Source: Aminiphilus circumscriptus DSM 16581
Lineage (GTDB): Bacteria; Synergistota; Synergistia; Synergistales; Aminiphilaceae
Assembly: GCF_000526375.1 (NCBI RefSeq)
Contig: NZ_JAFY01000007.1
Span: 868,001-932,000, forward strand
Reading direction: 5' to 3'
DNA: 64,000 nt
This document shows, piece after piece, positions 18,541 to 27,474 of this stretch. Made by a program: the position numbers and the translations under genes. Below the pieces are notes generated by a model that saw only the letters and a program-made list of their open reading frames with translations, had not been told where the DNA came from and ran no database searches. Each line of letters starts with the position of its first letter. Positions within the stretch are counted from its first letter, which is position 1.

Positions 18541-18641
18541 CATCGCCATAGCGGTATTTCCAATTTATTATTTACTCTGATTCTAGTCGAAGAGTTTAAG
18601 GGTTACAATAGGTCTTGAGTTTCATTTTTCCTAACATTTCT

Positions 18642-19718
18642 TTATATAGCATCGAATACAAGACGTTCGAGGTCTTTGGGTTCATATGCGTGCGACATCG
18701 CCTGTTCGAGGTGGAGTTTTCCCTCTCGGACAAGGCGAGCGAGATCCTGGTCCATACTGTGCATTCCCAAAGCCGCACTCGTCTGGAGAATACTTTTGAG
18801 CTGTCCTGTCTTGCCTTCGCGAATGCAGTTCCGAACGGCAGGATTTGCGAGAAGAATCTCCGTGGCAGCCATACGACCGCCACCCGGTAAGGCAATGAGC
18901 TGCTGCGAACAGACTCCCACAAGGACGTTACTCACTTGTAAACGAACCTGTTGCTGTTGATGGGGAGGGAAAACATCAATGATCCGATCCACGGTCTGGG
19001 CGGCATCGGGAGTATGGAGAGTGGCAAGGACAAGATGTCCTGTCTCGGCGGCGGTAACGGCTGCGGCCATCGTTTCCAGGTCACGCAGTTCTCCGATGAG
19101 AATCACATCGGGATCCTGCCGCAAAGCGCGACGGAGAGCCTCTCCGAAACTTTCCGTATCGGTGCCCACTTCTCTTTGATGGACCATGGCCCGTTCGGAC
19201 ACGAAAAGATATTCAACCGGATCCTCAATAGTCACGATGTGACAGCGACGAGTCATATTAATCTGCTGTACCATCGCGGCAAGGGTCGTACTCTTTCCAC
19301 TTCCTGTGGGACCGGTAACGAGAAAAAGTCCGCGGAGTCGCCTTGTTATGCCATCCAGGCACTCCGGAAGCTGCAACTGCTTGAGGCTGCGGATACTGCT
19401 CGTGATGAGGCGCAAGGCTATCGTGACGTTTCCCTTCTCAAAGTAGCAATTTCCTCGAAACCGAACAGGTTCCGCCGGTGCGTCAAAGGAAAAACTGAAA
19501 TCCAACTCCTTCGTTTTTTTAAGGTGATCGATCTGCACTCGCGAAAGCAATTCCCCAGCGAAACGCCAAATATCCTCCACAGTGAGGGGAGAAACATGAG
19601 CCGCAAAATGAAGTTGGCCATCGAGGCGAAAGGCGGGAGGAAAACCGACACCGAGGTGGAGGTCGCTGGCGTTCTTACGGGCCATTTCAGACAGAAGTGT
19701 TGCGATGGAAGATTGCAT
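18642..19718 (-). CDS. pilT: Type IV pilus retraction ATPase PilT
   Basis: 358-residue hexameric ATPase that drives pilus retraction and twitching. The N-terminal PAS-like domain carries SDLHLGVGFPPAFRLDGQL. The RecA-like domain has Walker A GPTGSGKST (about 135-143), an Asp box with VTIEDPVEY, Walker B QDPDVILIGE and the His box TGHLVLATLHT. Length and the absence of the zinc tetracysteine separate it from PilB. It follows pilB by 42 bases and precedes pilC by about 115 bases; all are co-oriented. Confidence 0.94.
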   Translation of the reverse strand: MQSSIATLLSEMARKNASDLHLGVGFPPAFRLDGQLHFAAHVSPLTVEDIWRFAGELLSRVQIDHLKKTKELDFSFSFDAPAEPVRFRGNCYFEKGNVTIALRLITSSIRSLKQLQLPECLDGITRRLRGLFLVTGPTGSGKSTTLAAMVQQINMTRRCHIVTIEDPVEYLFVSERAMVHQREVGTDTESFGEALRRALRQDPDVILIGELRDLETMAAAVTAAETGHLVLATLHTPDAAQTVDRIIDVFPPHQQQQVRLQVSNVLVGVCSQQLIALPGGGRMAATEILLANPAVRNCIREGKTGQLKSILQTSAALGMHSMDQDLARLVREGKLHLEQAMSHAYEPKDLERLVFDAI

Positions 19719-19760
19719 GCGCTGTCGTCCCTTCTTCTCGTCCTCATTCCCCGGAAGCGA

Positions 19761-21440
19761 TCACGCCATGGAAACCTGGAGAACCTCCTCCAGGCTCGTT
19801 TCTCCCTGAAGAGCTTTCCGCAGTCCCTGCTCCCGAAGAGTCCGCATGCCTCCTTCCAGTGCTTTTTTGCGCAGAGCCACCGCCGACTCTCCCGAAACGA
19901 CGCTCCTCTTCATTGTGTCATCCATGACCATAATTTCGAAAATCGCCGTTCGCCCCCTGTATCCCGTTCCCCGGCAGGAAGGGCATCCCACGGCCCGCCA
20001 CACAGGAACATCCGCGACCAGGCCGAGGCTTGCCGCAAGGGATTCCGAAAGTGCATAGCGTTCTTTGCACTCCGGGCATAGCTTACGGACGAGACGCTGC
20101 GCGATCGCCGCAATGAGAGAAGATGCCACGAGAAACGGCGCGATACCCATATCCACCAAGCGCACAATACTGCTGGGTGCATCGTTCGTGTGCAGCGTCG
20201 AGAGAACCATGTGTCCTGTCAGTGCGGCCCGTATGGCCATCTGGGCGGTTACGAGATCCCGGATCTCTCCCACCATGATCTTGTCGGGGTCCTGCCGCAG
20301 AATGGCACGAAGACATTCCGCAAAGGAAAGCCCCGTCTTCTCGTTCACATGTACTTGATTGATACCCGAGATGGTGTACTCCACAGGGTCCTCAATGGTG
20401 ACAATATTCACCTCCGGTTTGTTCAGACGCTCCAGCATCGAGTAGAGGGTCGTGCTCTTTCCGCTCCCCGTAGGGCCCGTCACGAGGAGAATACCGTGGG
20501 GAACGTTCAGCAGTTCTTCGATGAGTTCCTTGTCGTCGCATTCGAAACCGATACGGTCCAGACCGACCATGGTATTGCTCTGGTCGAGAACGCGGATGAC
20601 AATCTTTTCTCCGTAGACGGTGGGGAGGGAGGAAACACGAAGGTCGATCCGATGTTCCAGTACCTTGATGATGATCCGTCCGTCCTGGGGGCGCCTTTTT
20701 TCGGCGATGTCCATATTCGCCATGATCTTGACCCGGGACACCACTGCCGGATGCAATCCCCTGGGATATTCGAGCGCATCGAAGAGGGCACCGTCCACGC
20801 GAAAGCGCACTCGGCTCGACCGTTCATGCGGTTCGAGATGCAGATCCGAGGCGCCTTCTCTCACGGCCTGTTCCAGCATGTTGTTCACCAGCTTGACAAC
20901 AGGCGCTTCCTCCGCCCCGACTCCATCCATCCGGGTGGTGAGTTCCGTTTCGACAATCCCCTGCGAAGCCATGACCTCGATACCCGCATCGGTGAAGGTC
21001 TCCTGAACTATGTACGCCGTATCCAAGGCACGGCGGATCTCCGTCGGCGTCGCGAGGTTTATCTCCACTTCCATTCCCGTGAGCATGCGCAGTTCATCCA
21101 GGGCGAAGACGTTCAAGGGGTCACTGATGGCAACCGTAAGGAGATCGGAACCGGAAACCGACATGGGAAAAACTTCGAGGCGACGGGCTATCTGCTCGGG
21201 AACCAAGCGGAGCGCTTCCGGCATGGGTTTGAAGCGAGCAAGCGAAACCAGGGGTTTTTTCAACTGTTGCGCCAGAGCCCCTGCAAGATGGCGCTCCGTC
21301 ACCCATCCGTTCTTGATGAGAACTTCTCCAAGGCGACTGTGTGTCAGCCGTTGTTCCTCCAACGCTCTTTGCAATTGGGATTCCGAAATGGCACCCGCCT
21401 TGACAAGAAGATCCCCAAGTCGGACTTTCTCCATGGCCAT
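19761..21440 (-). CDS. pilB: Type IV pilus assembly ATPase PilB
   Basis: 559-residue extension motor. The N-terminal MshEN/T2SSE-N domain (LGDLLVKAGAISESQL, LGEVLIKNGWVT) can bind cyclic di-GMP in some homologs. The ATPase core has ASDLHLEPHE, Walker A GPTGSGKSTT (about 321), the Asp box VTIEDPVEYTI, Walker B QDPDKIMVGEIRD and a His box. A zinc-binding tetracysteine, CPEC and CPSC, lies near 453-488. AAAGGAGG is five bases before the ATG at 21440. It is the first gene of the leftward pilus cluster, so the preceding 350-bp region should hold the promoter. Confidence 0.95.
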   Translation of the reverse strand: MAMEKVRLGDLLVKAGAISESQLQRALEEQRLTHSRLGEVLIKNGWVTERHLAGALAQQLKKPLVSLARFKPMPEALRLVPEQIARRLEVFPMSVSGSDLLTVAISDPLNVFALDELRMLTGMEVEINLATPTEIRRALDTAYIVQETFTDAGIEVMASQGIVETELTTRMDGVGAEEAPVVKLVNNMLEQAVREGASDLHLEPHERSSRVRFRVDGALFDALEYPRGLHPAVVSRVKIMANMDIAEKRRPQDGRIIIKVLEHRIDLRVSSLPTVYGEKIVIRVLDQSNTMVGLDRIGFECDDKELIEELLNVPHGILLVTGPTGSGKSTTLYSMLERLNKPEVNIVTIEDPVEYTISGINQVHVNEKTGLSFAECLRAILRQDPDKIMVGEIRDLVTAQMAIRAALTGHMVLSTLHTNDAPSSIVRLVDMGIAPFLVASSLIAAIAQRLVRKLCPECKERYALSESLAASLGLVADVPVWRAVGCPSCRGTGYRGRTAIFEIMVMDDTMKRSVVSGESAVALRKKALEGGMRTLREQGLRKALQGETSLEEVLQVSMA

Positions 21441-21792
21441 GTTTGCCTCCTTTATTTTCACTCCCCTTATTGTACAGAAAAAAGACCCCTTGGGGGCATT
21501 GCAGAGATATTGTCAGATATAAGGAGTCTCTGAATAAGGCTACGTCAGCCCCGCAGGGCGCCTCGCAGAGCCTGATGCGACCCGAGTCAAGGGAAAGCGA
21601 AAGGTCTTTATTCAGGGCTTCCCCAGGTCAAAGGAGACAGAAAAGCCGAAAACCACTCCACTACACCTCGCTTCGTCGTTTTCCCCCTTGGCGGAGTAGA
21701 CAGTGGAGCAAAAAGGGAAAAACGTTTCCTGAGTGTAGCGAACGGTTTTCGGCTCTTTTCGAAGCAAGCAATTGCAAGTATCGAGAGTATTT
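21441..21792. other. Intergenic region between pilB and tRNA-Sec
   Basis: No credible gene. It contains an 8-bp inverted repeat, CTGAATAA (21530-21537) with TTATTCAG (21607-21614), and a weak hairpin with a T-rich tail on the minus strand (about 21711-21729) that could end the tRNA-Sec transcript. A TACAAT hexamer occurs 23 bp before the pilB start, without a good -35 partner. Confidence 0.5.
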
Positions 21793-21890
21793 TGGCGGAG
21801 GCGTGTGGGAATCGAACCCACCCGGGGCGCCGCTCAGCACCCCACACTGGGTTTGAAGCCCAGGGACAGCACCAGCCACCACTCGCCTCC
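21793..21890 (-). tRNA. selC: tRNA-Sec (anticodon UCA), selC
   Basis: A 98-base gene including the encoded 3' CCA. The anticodon arm is CTGGG-CTTCAAA-CCCAG with UCA at 21856-21854. A long variable arm (GGGGTGC with GCGCCCC) and a GTGGG-TTCGATT-CCCAC T-arm are present, and the acceptor begins GGAGGCG and ends CGCCTCC-G-CCA. The eighth acceptor pair expected for bacterial tRNA-Sec is an A-A mismatch. The 98-base length, long extra arm and UCA anticodon exclude tRNA-Ser. It shows that the organism can insert selenocysteine at UGA; selA, selB and selD are not in the window. Confidence 0.96.
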
Positions 21891-21903
21891 GCGTCGCTCC
21901 GTC

Positions 21904-21932
21904 ATTGTAACGGTGCCGGTTTGTCCTGTCCA
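21904..21932 (-). promoter_or_regulatory. Sigma-70 type promoter of tRNA-Sec
   Basis: On the minus strand TGGACA (21932-21927), a 17-base spacer and TACAAT (21909-21904), each one mismatch from consensus. The -10 box ends about 14 bases before the mature tRNA 5' end, leaving a short leader. Confidence 0.7.
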
Positions 21933-21963
21933 GCACTGGAGCTATGCGATATTCTGATGTGAG

Positions 21964-22524
21964 TTATTCCGTTTTCGAGGGGTCGCGCTCCGCCACAAGG
22001 CGCCGGGCCTTGTTCCGTACCCGGGCCAGGGCGTTCTCCACCCTCTTGTAGGGCCAGCCAAGGGTTCCCACGGCGCGGCCCACGCTGCCGCAGGCCCAGA
22101 GAGCGTCCACGGCAGCGATCTCCACGGGGGTGAGCCGGTCCAGCAGATATTCCAGAAACTCCCGGTCCTCGGCGATTCCAAGGAGATCCTCCCCGATTTC
22201 GAGATCCTCCAGGCTGACCGTCTCGTCCACCAGGTCCTCCCGTGAGGACAAGGTCCTCCGCAGGTAAGAGATCATGGCATTCCGCGCACAGGAACAGGCG
22301 AAGGAGGCGTAGGAACCCCGGTCGGGATCGAAAGCTCCGGCGCTGCGACAGAGCGCGAAGAGCCCCTCTTGGATGAGATCGTCCTTGAGATGGGAATCGT
22401 TGCCGGAAAGAATGCCCGCCTGTTTGCGGACAAAAGGAAGAAACGCCACGAGCACGCTCTCCAGGTCCGCTGCGTCCCGCCGATCTTCGGTCGGTGTCCG
22501 CCCCATCGTCTCCACCACCCTCAT
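21964..22524 (-). CDS. Small sigma-70 family RNA polymerase sigma factor (SigH-like)
   Basis: 186 residues. Region 2 is clear: KDDLIQEGLFALCRSAGAFD and YASFACSCARNAMISYLRR, the pattern of SigH/RpoE-sized alternative factors. Region 4 is a helix-turn-helix (LTPVEIAAVDALWACG, then YKRVENALARVRNKARR). Region 1 and a full region 3 are absent. It would direct polymerase to a separate promoter class, but the regulon cannot be told from here and no anti-sigma gene is adjacent. It is the last gene of the long leftward array, 42 bases after the pyrimidine phosphorylase. An internal ATG at 22506 has a slightly better upstream GGTGGAG and is an alternative start. Confidence 0.8.
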   Translation of the reverse strand: MRVVETMGRTPTEDRRDAADLESVLVAFLPFVRKQAGILSGNDSHLKDDLIQEGLFALCRSAGAFDPDRGSYASFACSCARNAMISYLRRTLSSREDLVDETVSLEDLEIGEDLLGIAEDREFLEYLLDRLTPVEIAAVDALWACGSVGRAVGTLGWPYKRVENALARVRNKARRLVAERDPSKTE

Positions 22525-22566
22525 GTCCGGATGAAAAGCCGTCGTCCTTCTCCGCTGCCGCTCCGC

Positions 22567-23871
22567 TCAGTCCACGGCCTCCAGCACCACCGAGCGACGG
22601 GGCGGTTGCTCCTCCACGATGACGAGAGCGTCCCGGAGGGCGTCCTTCGCCTCGGCCAGCCGGGCCTCGTCGTCGTAGTGGAGCCGCAGCACCGGGGAAC
22701 CCGTCTCCACGGCCCCTCCGGGGCGCACCAGCACCTCCGCGGCGACACCGGGACGGATGGCATCGTCCTTGTGCAGCCGCCCGCCCCCAAGGAGTCGCAT
22801 CGCAACGCCCACCTTCCGGGCATCGATCCGGTCGAGCCACCCCGTTTCGGGGGCGACGAGATCCCACCGCAACGGCGCCAGGGCAAGCACGCCTTCGGGA
22901 TCGTCCGCCACTCTCGGAGTGCCGCCCTGGGCGGCGACGAAGCGGCGGAACATTTCAAGCCCCTCGCCACTGCGGAGCACCTTCTCCGCTCTGCGGATCC
23001 CCTCTTCGCGGGAGGACGCAGCCCCGGCGAGGACGAGCATGGCCCCCGCGAGAGCGAGAGAGAGTTCCTCCGTGTCCTTCGGCCCCCGGCCCTGTAGAGT
23101 GTGCACCGCTTCGAGCACCTCCGCAGCGTTGCCGATCCACCGCCCCAGGGGCACGTCCATGTCGGTCACGAGCGCCTTGGCCCTGCGTCCCAAATCGCGG
23201 GAGAGGTCCACGAGCAGCCGGGCCAGGCTTCGAGCATCCTCACGGGTGCGCATGAAGGCCCCGCTGCCGCATTTCACGTCGAAGACGAAGCCCGAGGCGC
23301 CTCCGGCGAGTTTCTTGCTCACAATGCTGCTGGCGATGAGGGGTAGGGAGGGAACGGTACCCGTCACGTCCCGCAGCGCGTAGAAGAGTCCCTCCGCGGG
23401 AGTGATCTGGGGGGAGTGTCCCACCACGGCACATCCCACGGTGCGGATCAGCTCCCGAAATTCCTCTAGGGAGAACCCCGACCGGAAGCCCGGAATGGAT
23501 TCGAGCTTGTCCAGAGTACCCCCGGTGAAGTCCAGTCCCCGACCACTCAGCTTTGACACGGGAACACCGCAGGCCGCGACGAGGGGCACCACCACGAGGG
23601 TGCCCTTGTCTCCCACGCCGCCTGTGCTGTGCTTGTCCACGGCGTGCAGCTCCTCCGGCAGGCGCACCATGTGCCCCGACTCGGCGAGGGCCTGGGTGAA
23701 GACCCGCAGCTCCTCCGGCGCAAGTCCCCGAAAGTACACCGCCATGAGCCACGCGGCGACCTGGTAGTCCCGGAACTCTCCCTTCTGGAAGGCGAGGACG
23801 AACTGCCGTAGTTCCTCCGACGTATGGCACCCTCCGTCGCGCTTCGTTTCGATAAAGGCCAGGGGATTCAT
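22567..23871 (-). CDS. Pyrimidine-nucleoside/thymidine phosphorylase
   Basis: 434-residue enzyme that splits thymidine, deoxyuridine or uridine with phosphate to the base and (deoxy)ribose-1-phosphate. The family signature SGRGLDFTGGTLDKLE is present, preceded by the phosphate-binding DKHSTGGVGDKG (about 80-91). Catalytic-region residues appear in SSIVSKKLAGG and DVKCGSGAFM. The C-terminal barrel-sandwich domain carries GGRLHKDDAI. Pdp and DeoA cannot be separated by eye. It follows punA by nine bases, forming a nucleoside-salvage pair. Confidence 0.93.
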   Translation of the reverse strand: MNPLAFIETKRDGGCHTSEELRQFVLAFQKGEFRDYQVAAWLMAVYFRGLAPEELRVFTQALAESGHMVRLPEELHAVDKHSTGGVGDKGTLVVVPLVAACGVPVSKLSGRGLDFTGGTLDKLESIPGFRSGFSLEEFRELIRTVGCAVVGHSPQITPAEGLFYALRDVTGTVPSLPLIASSIVSKKLAGGASGFVFDVKCGSGAFMRTREDARSLARLLVDLSRDLGRRAKALVTDMDVPLGRWIGNAAEVLEAVHTLQGRGPKDTEELSLALAGAMLVLAGAASSREEGIRRAEKVLRSGEGLEMFRRFVAAQGGTPRVADDPEGVLALAPLRWDLVAPETGWLDRIDARKVGVAMRLLGGGRLHKDDAIRPGVAAEVLVRPGGAVETGSPVLRLHYDDEARLAEAKDALRDALVIVEEQPPRRSVVLEAVD

Positions 23872-23880
23872 GAGGCGCGT

Positions 23881-24732
23881 CTACCTCCCTTCTTCTCCGA
23901 GGGACGCAACGATGCCCACAACAAGGCGCGTGAGCCTGTCCGCGGCGCGTCCCATCTCATCCAGCACTTCCTGGTGCGTGAGGGGCGATTCGGTCATGCC
24001 CGCCGCGTAGTTGGCCACGCAGGAGACGGCGAGGATGCGCATGCCCATGTGCCGCGCCACGATGATCTCCGGCACGGTGGACATGCCCACCAGATCCGCC
24101 CCCAACACCCGGGCCATGCGGATCTCCGCGGAGGTCTCGAAGGACGGCCCGGCAAAGGCGATGTAGACGCCCCGCTTCAGGTTCACCGACTCCCGTAGAG
24201 CCACCTCTTCCGCCAGAGCCATGAGCTTTTTGTCGTAGGCGAGGGTCATGTCGGGAAAACGGGGGCCCCAGTCGTCCTCGTTGGGACCGAAGAGGGGGTT
24301 TGCTCCCATGAGGTTGATGTGGTCCACCACGAGCACCAGATCGCCGGGAAGGAGGCCGTAGTGAACGCCCCCCGAGGCGTTGGTGGCGAAGAAGACCTCC
24401 GTGCCCCAGCCGCCGAAGACCCGCACGGGAAAGGTGATCTCCCGCATGGAATAGCCTTCGTAGTAGTGCAGCCGCCCCTGCATGGCCACCACGGGCACGC
24501 CCTTCAGGTACCCCGCCACGAGGCGCCCTTTGTGCCCCGGCGCGGTGGAGAGCGGCCAGTGGGGAATCTCTCCGTAGGGGATCACCACGGGATTCTCGAT
24601 GGCCTCGGCCACACTGCCGAGCCCCGAGCCCAGCACCACCGCAGCCCGAGGAACAAAGCCCACACTGCGGGAGACAAAGACCGTCGCCTCTTCCACATGC
24701 TGTCTGTATTCCGCACTCCGTTCCTTGGACAT
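23881..24732 (-). CDS. Purine-nucleoside phosphorylase
   Basis: 283-residue trimeric-type (PNP/MTAP family) enzyme that phosphorolyses purine nucleosides. Motifs: GSGLGS (35-40), GHKGR (66-70), QGRLHYYEGY (85-94), TNASGG, and MSTVPE in the substrate pocket. The ATG at 24732 is eight bases after GAGGAGG; a longer in-frame reading to 25122 lies inside the upstream recombinase gene and is out of family. Given mtaD and mtnA elsewhere in the window, it could also act on methylthioinosine; that is inference. Confidence 0.93.
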   Translation of the reverse strand: MSKERSAEYRQHVEEATVFVSRSVGFVPRAAVVLGSGLGSVAEAIENPVVIPYGEIPHWPLSTAPGHKGRLVAGYLKGVPVVAMQGRLHYYEGYSMREITFPVRVFGGWGTEVFFATNASGGVHYGLLPGDLVLVVDHINLMGANPLFGPNEDDWGPRFPDMTLAYDKKLMALAEEVALRESVNLKRGVYIAFAGPSFETSAEIRMARVLGADLVGMSTVPEIIVARHMGMRILAVSCVANYAAGMTESPLTHQEVLDEMGRAADRLTRLVVGIVASLGEEGR

Positions 24733-24896
24733 AAAGAGAACCTCCTCGAAGAACGTCTGCCGTCGTCGCCGTCGGAAATCAGCTGACAGCCCGAGGCGCC
24801 GCGAAAATATCGGCATACAGGATGCGTGTCGCCGGTCGCACCCTCGGGGGCATCCGAACACCCGCCCTTTTCGGGGTGGCCGGGGAACTGCGCCCG

Positions 24897-26063
24897 CTAC
24901 GCCCTGGGATGGCAGGAGTCGTACACGTCCCGCAGCTCCGCGTCGAAATGAGTATACCGCTCCGTGGTGGTGATGGAAGAGTGTCCGAGGAGTTCCTGAA
25001 GGGTCCGCAGGTCCATCCCCCGGCGCAGCAGGTGCGTTCCGAAGGAATGACGCAACACGTGGGGATGGAGTCGAGATGCGGCGATTCCAGCCCCCTTGCC
25101 TCGTCGGCGAATGATACGCCACACGTCCTCCCTGCCCAGGGGGCCACCGGTGCGGCTCAGAAAGACCTCCTCCCGGGCCGCCGCGTCGAGAGCGGGGCGC
25201 CCCTGATGTATGTAGCGCCGCAGCATCTCCCGCACTTCTCCGAGCAGGGGCACTGTCCGTTCCTTGTCCCCCTTGCCGATGGCCCGAAGCCGCCCTCCGG
25301 AGAAGTCCAGATCCCGCAGCCGCAGCGTCACCAGCTCCGACGCCCGGAGGCCGCAGCCGTAGGCGGTCTCCAGGATCGCCCGGTCGCGCAGGTCCAGAGG
25401 AGCCGCACCCGCGCAGGAGGCGAGCAGTCGCTCAACTTCCCCCTCGCTCAGGATCTGAGGAAGTTTGCGCCCTTTGTCCGGCAGGGGAATCGCGGCGTCA
25501 CCGCCGGGAAACCACCCCTCCAGGACGAGAAAGCGCATGCACGACCGGATCGCCGCAGCCCGCCGCTGTATGGTGGCCTTGCTCTTACCCTGGAAGGTCA
25601 GGGCCTTGAGATAGGCCCCGAGGCCTTCCGGCTCGGGAGGAAAGGAGGCGACATGCCTTTTCCGGCAGAAGGCGGTCCAGTCCCGGAGGTCCCTTCCGTA
25701 GGCGAGGACGGTGTTCTCGCTCGCGCCGCGCTCCAACAGGAGAAAGTCGAGAAAAGCGGCGCACTGCTCCTCCGCGGTGTCCTTCCCGCCTCCCGGAAGC
25801 GTTTCGTCCTCCGCCGCGTCGTCAGGCCCGCACCCTGCGCCCGATTCGTCCGGCCCTCCGGCTCCGGCATGCACTGCACCTGTGCCCGCCGTACCGCTTC
25901 GCAGGTGCCCCTCCCGGAGCGGATTCCCCTCCATCGGCCGCTTCCGGGAGAGGCGACCGCCCCGAAGACTCCCGCGCCGCAGAGGCTCGCCAGACCCGTT
26001 CTGCCCGTCCGACGCCTCCGCTCCGTCCGGAGCATCCCGCAAGCGCCCGGCCTCTTCGTCCAT
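24897..26063 (-). CDS. XerC/XerD-type tyrosine recombinase with long N-terminal extension
   Basis: 388 residues. The core (from about 95) has the SAM-like N-terminal domain (FLLLERGASENTVLAYGRDL) and the catalytic set Arg240, Lys264, His335, Arg338, His361 and Tyr370 (GCGLRASEL, GKGDKER, HVLRHSFGTHL, LGHSSITTTERYTHF). This is the Xer pattern used for chromosome dimer resolution. The first 95 residues are Gly/Arg/Glu-rich and unlike any domain I know; they may be partly non-coding. The ATG at 26063 is only two bases after AAGGAG, and an ATG at 25934 is another possible start. The location in a housekeeping array argues against a mobile-element integrase. Confidence 0.85.
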   Translation of the reverse strand: MDEEAGRLRDAPDGAEASDGQNGSGEPLRRGSLRGGRLSRKRPMEGNPLREGHLRSGTAGTGAVHAGAGGPDESGAGCGPDDAAEDETLPGGGKDTAEEQCAAFLDFLLLERGASENTVLAYGRDLRDWTAFCRKRHVASFPPEPEGLGAYLKALTFQGKSKATIQRRAAAIRSCMRFLVLEGWFPGGDAAIPLPDKGRKLPQILSEGEVERLLASCAGAAPLDLRDRAILETAYGCGLRASELVTLRLRDLDFSGGRLRAIGKGDKERTVPLLGEVREMLRRYIHQGRPALDAAAREEVFLSRTGGPLGREDVWRIIRRRGKGAGIAASRLHPHVLRHSFGTHLLRRGMDLRTLQELLGHSSITTTERYTHFDAELRDVYDSCHPRA

Positions 26064-26181
26064 ATCTCCTTCACCCCCCGCAGCCCGGCAATCCGCCCTC
26101 CCTCGCGGCGAAGTACCGCCGGCCCGAAAAAAGTGCCGGGGAGCCCTACGGCATGCCGCGGGTTCCCCGGCGCGAAACGAT

Positions 26182-26865
26182 TCAGCACTCCGTTCCCGCC
26201 TCCGTCTGACATGTCATCTTCCGACAGAGGAAGCGGCACAGCGCAACAAGGGTCTTGCCATCCTTGATCCGCCCCTGGCAGAGCAGGTCGGGAAGCTCCC
26301 GGACGGACACGGGAACGACCCGGATCGTCTCGTCGAAGTCGGGCGCCAGAGCTGAGGGGAAGAGACCCGTGGCGTGAAAGAGAATGAGCACTTCGTCGCT
26401 GAATCCCGGAGCGGTGTAGAAACGGCACATCTCGTCAAAATGCTCCGCGTCGAAACCGATCTCCTCCTGCAGCTCCCTCCGCGCTGTCTCCAGAGGCAGC
26501 TCGTCAGGCTCCATGATCCCAGCGGGCACCTCCAGGAGCACCTCACCCACGGGATAGCGATACTGCTCGACGAGTAGTATCTCCCCCTGGTCGTTCTCGG
26601 CGAGAATGCCCACCGCGGGGGCATGCTCCACCACCTCGCGGTTCGTCCGCTTGCCGCTCGGAAGCCGCACGCCGTCGACGCGCAGGTTCAATATCCGCCC
26701 GCGGTAGAGCGTGATCCCCGAGAGCTTGGTCTCGACGAGGGCAGGATCGACGCTGTTTCCCACGACGATCCGTGCCTTTCCGTCGTCCCTTCCGTTCCGA
26801 CCTTCCATCAGCGTCGCCGCGTCCTGCTCCCGGGATCTCCTTGCGAACTCCTCCACGATACCCAT
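26182..26865 (-). CDS. Nudix hydrolase, ADP-ribose pyrophosphatase type
   Basis: 227 residues. The Nudix box occupies 116-138: GIMEPDE, then ARRELQEEIGF, fully matching Gx5Ex7REUxEExGU. Upstream residues LLVEQYRYPVGEVLLEVPAG are typical of the NudF/ADP-ribose group, which cleaves ADP-ribose to AMP and ribose-5-phosphate. The N-terminus is about 40 residues longer than in common members. The ATG at 26865 follows AAGGAGG by four bases. It lies 32 bases after the oxidoreductase gamma-subunit gene. Confidence 0.88.
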   Translation of the reverse strand: MGIVEEFARRSREQDAATLMEGRNGRDDGKARIVVGNSVDPALVETKLSGITLYRGRILNLRVDGVRLPSGKRTNREVVEHAPAVGILAENDQGEILLVEQYRYPVGEVLLEVPAGIMEPDELPLETARRELQEEIGFDAEHFDEMCRFYTAPGFSDEVLILFHATGLFPSALAPDFDETIRVVPVSVRELPDLLCQGRIKDGKTLVALCRFLCRKMTCQTEAGTEC

Positions 26866-26897
26866 GGTGCCTCCTTGTGTCTTTTCGCCCTCTTCCG

Positions 26898-27458
26898 TCA
26901 GCGGGAAACACCCTTTCGCGCGATCTCCCGGCCCTTCTCGAAGGCGGTGATGTTCATCTCCATCATCTGAGCCTTCTTCTTGCCGAGCTTGTCCTTGATG
27001 GTTGCGAGACACGCGTCGGCTCCCACGATATCCCCAGCCTCCACCAGTGCGCCCAGGACGACCACGTTGGCGACCTTCTCGCTCCCAAGCTCCATGGCCA
27101 AGGAGTTGGCCGGAACGGCGACGACGGTGATGTCCGTCCGGGGGTTCCTGTAGGACACCAGGTCCTCATTGTACAGAAGAATGCCTCCCGGTTTCACCGT
27201 TGGTTCGAACTTCGCGAGGGAGGGCTGGTTCATGATGACCACGTAGTCCGCCCTGCTCACCACGGGAGAGGCGATCTCCTCGTCGCTCACCATGACACTG
27301 CAGTTGGCGGTGCCGCCGCGCATCTCCGGCCCGTAGGAAGGGATCCACGTGACGTGGCGTCCTTCGTACATGGCCGTGTAGGCCACGAGCTGCCCCAGCG
27401 TGAGCACTCCCTGCCCGCCGAACCCGGCGGCGAGAAGGCTCCTGAAGAATTCTGCCAT
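26898..27458 (-). CDS. korC: 2-oxoacid:ferredoxin oxidoreductase gamma subunit
   Basis: 186 residues, the catalytic gamma domain of the 2-oxoacid:acceptor oxidoreductase family (GFGGQGVLTLGQLVAY, PSYGPEMRGGTANCSVMVS). It joins the alpha, beta and delta subunits encoded just upstream to convert a 2-oxoacid and CoA to acyl-CoA, CO2 and reduced ferredoxin. In amino-acid fermenters this feeds ATP formation from transaminated amino acids. The D-A-B-C order with four separate subunits fits 2-oxoglutarate or branched-chain (VOR) enzymes; the substrate cannot be decided from the sequence. Confidence 0.9.
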   Translation of the reverse strand: MAEFFRSLLAAGFGGQGVLTLGQLVAYTAMYEGRHVTWIPSYGPEMRGGTANCSVMVSDEEIASPVVSRADYVVIMNQPSLAKFEPTVKPGGILLYNEDLVSYRNPRTDITVVAVPANSLAMELGSEKVANVVVLGALVEAGDIVGADACLATIKDKLGKKKAQMMEMNITAFEKGREIARKGVSR

Positions 27459-27474
27459 GATGCGGATCGCCTCC

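Noticed and set aside
21530-21614. Inverted repeat near pilB and tRNA-Sec considered as an insertion-sequence remnant or attachment site
   Set aside because: Arms are only 8 bp, no target duplication or transposase remnant, and no integrase next to the tRNA.
21902-22867. 321-codon Gly/Arg-rich minus-strand frame over the sigma factor and phosphorylase end
   Set aside because: Low-complexity shadow of two conserved genes in other frames.
24897-26063. Tyrosine recombinase considered as a mobile-element integrase
   Set aside because: It lies inside a co-oriented housekeeping array with no element genes, attachment repeats or composition change; the motif set is Xer-like.
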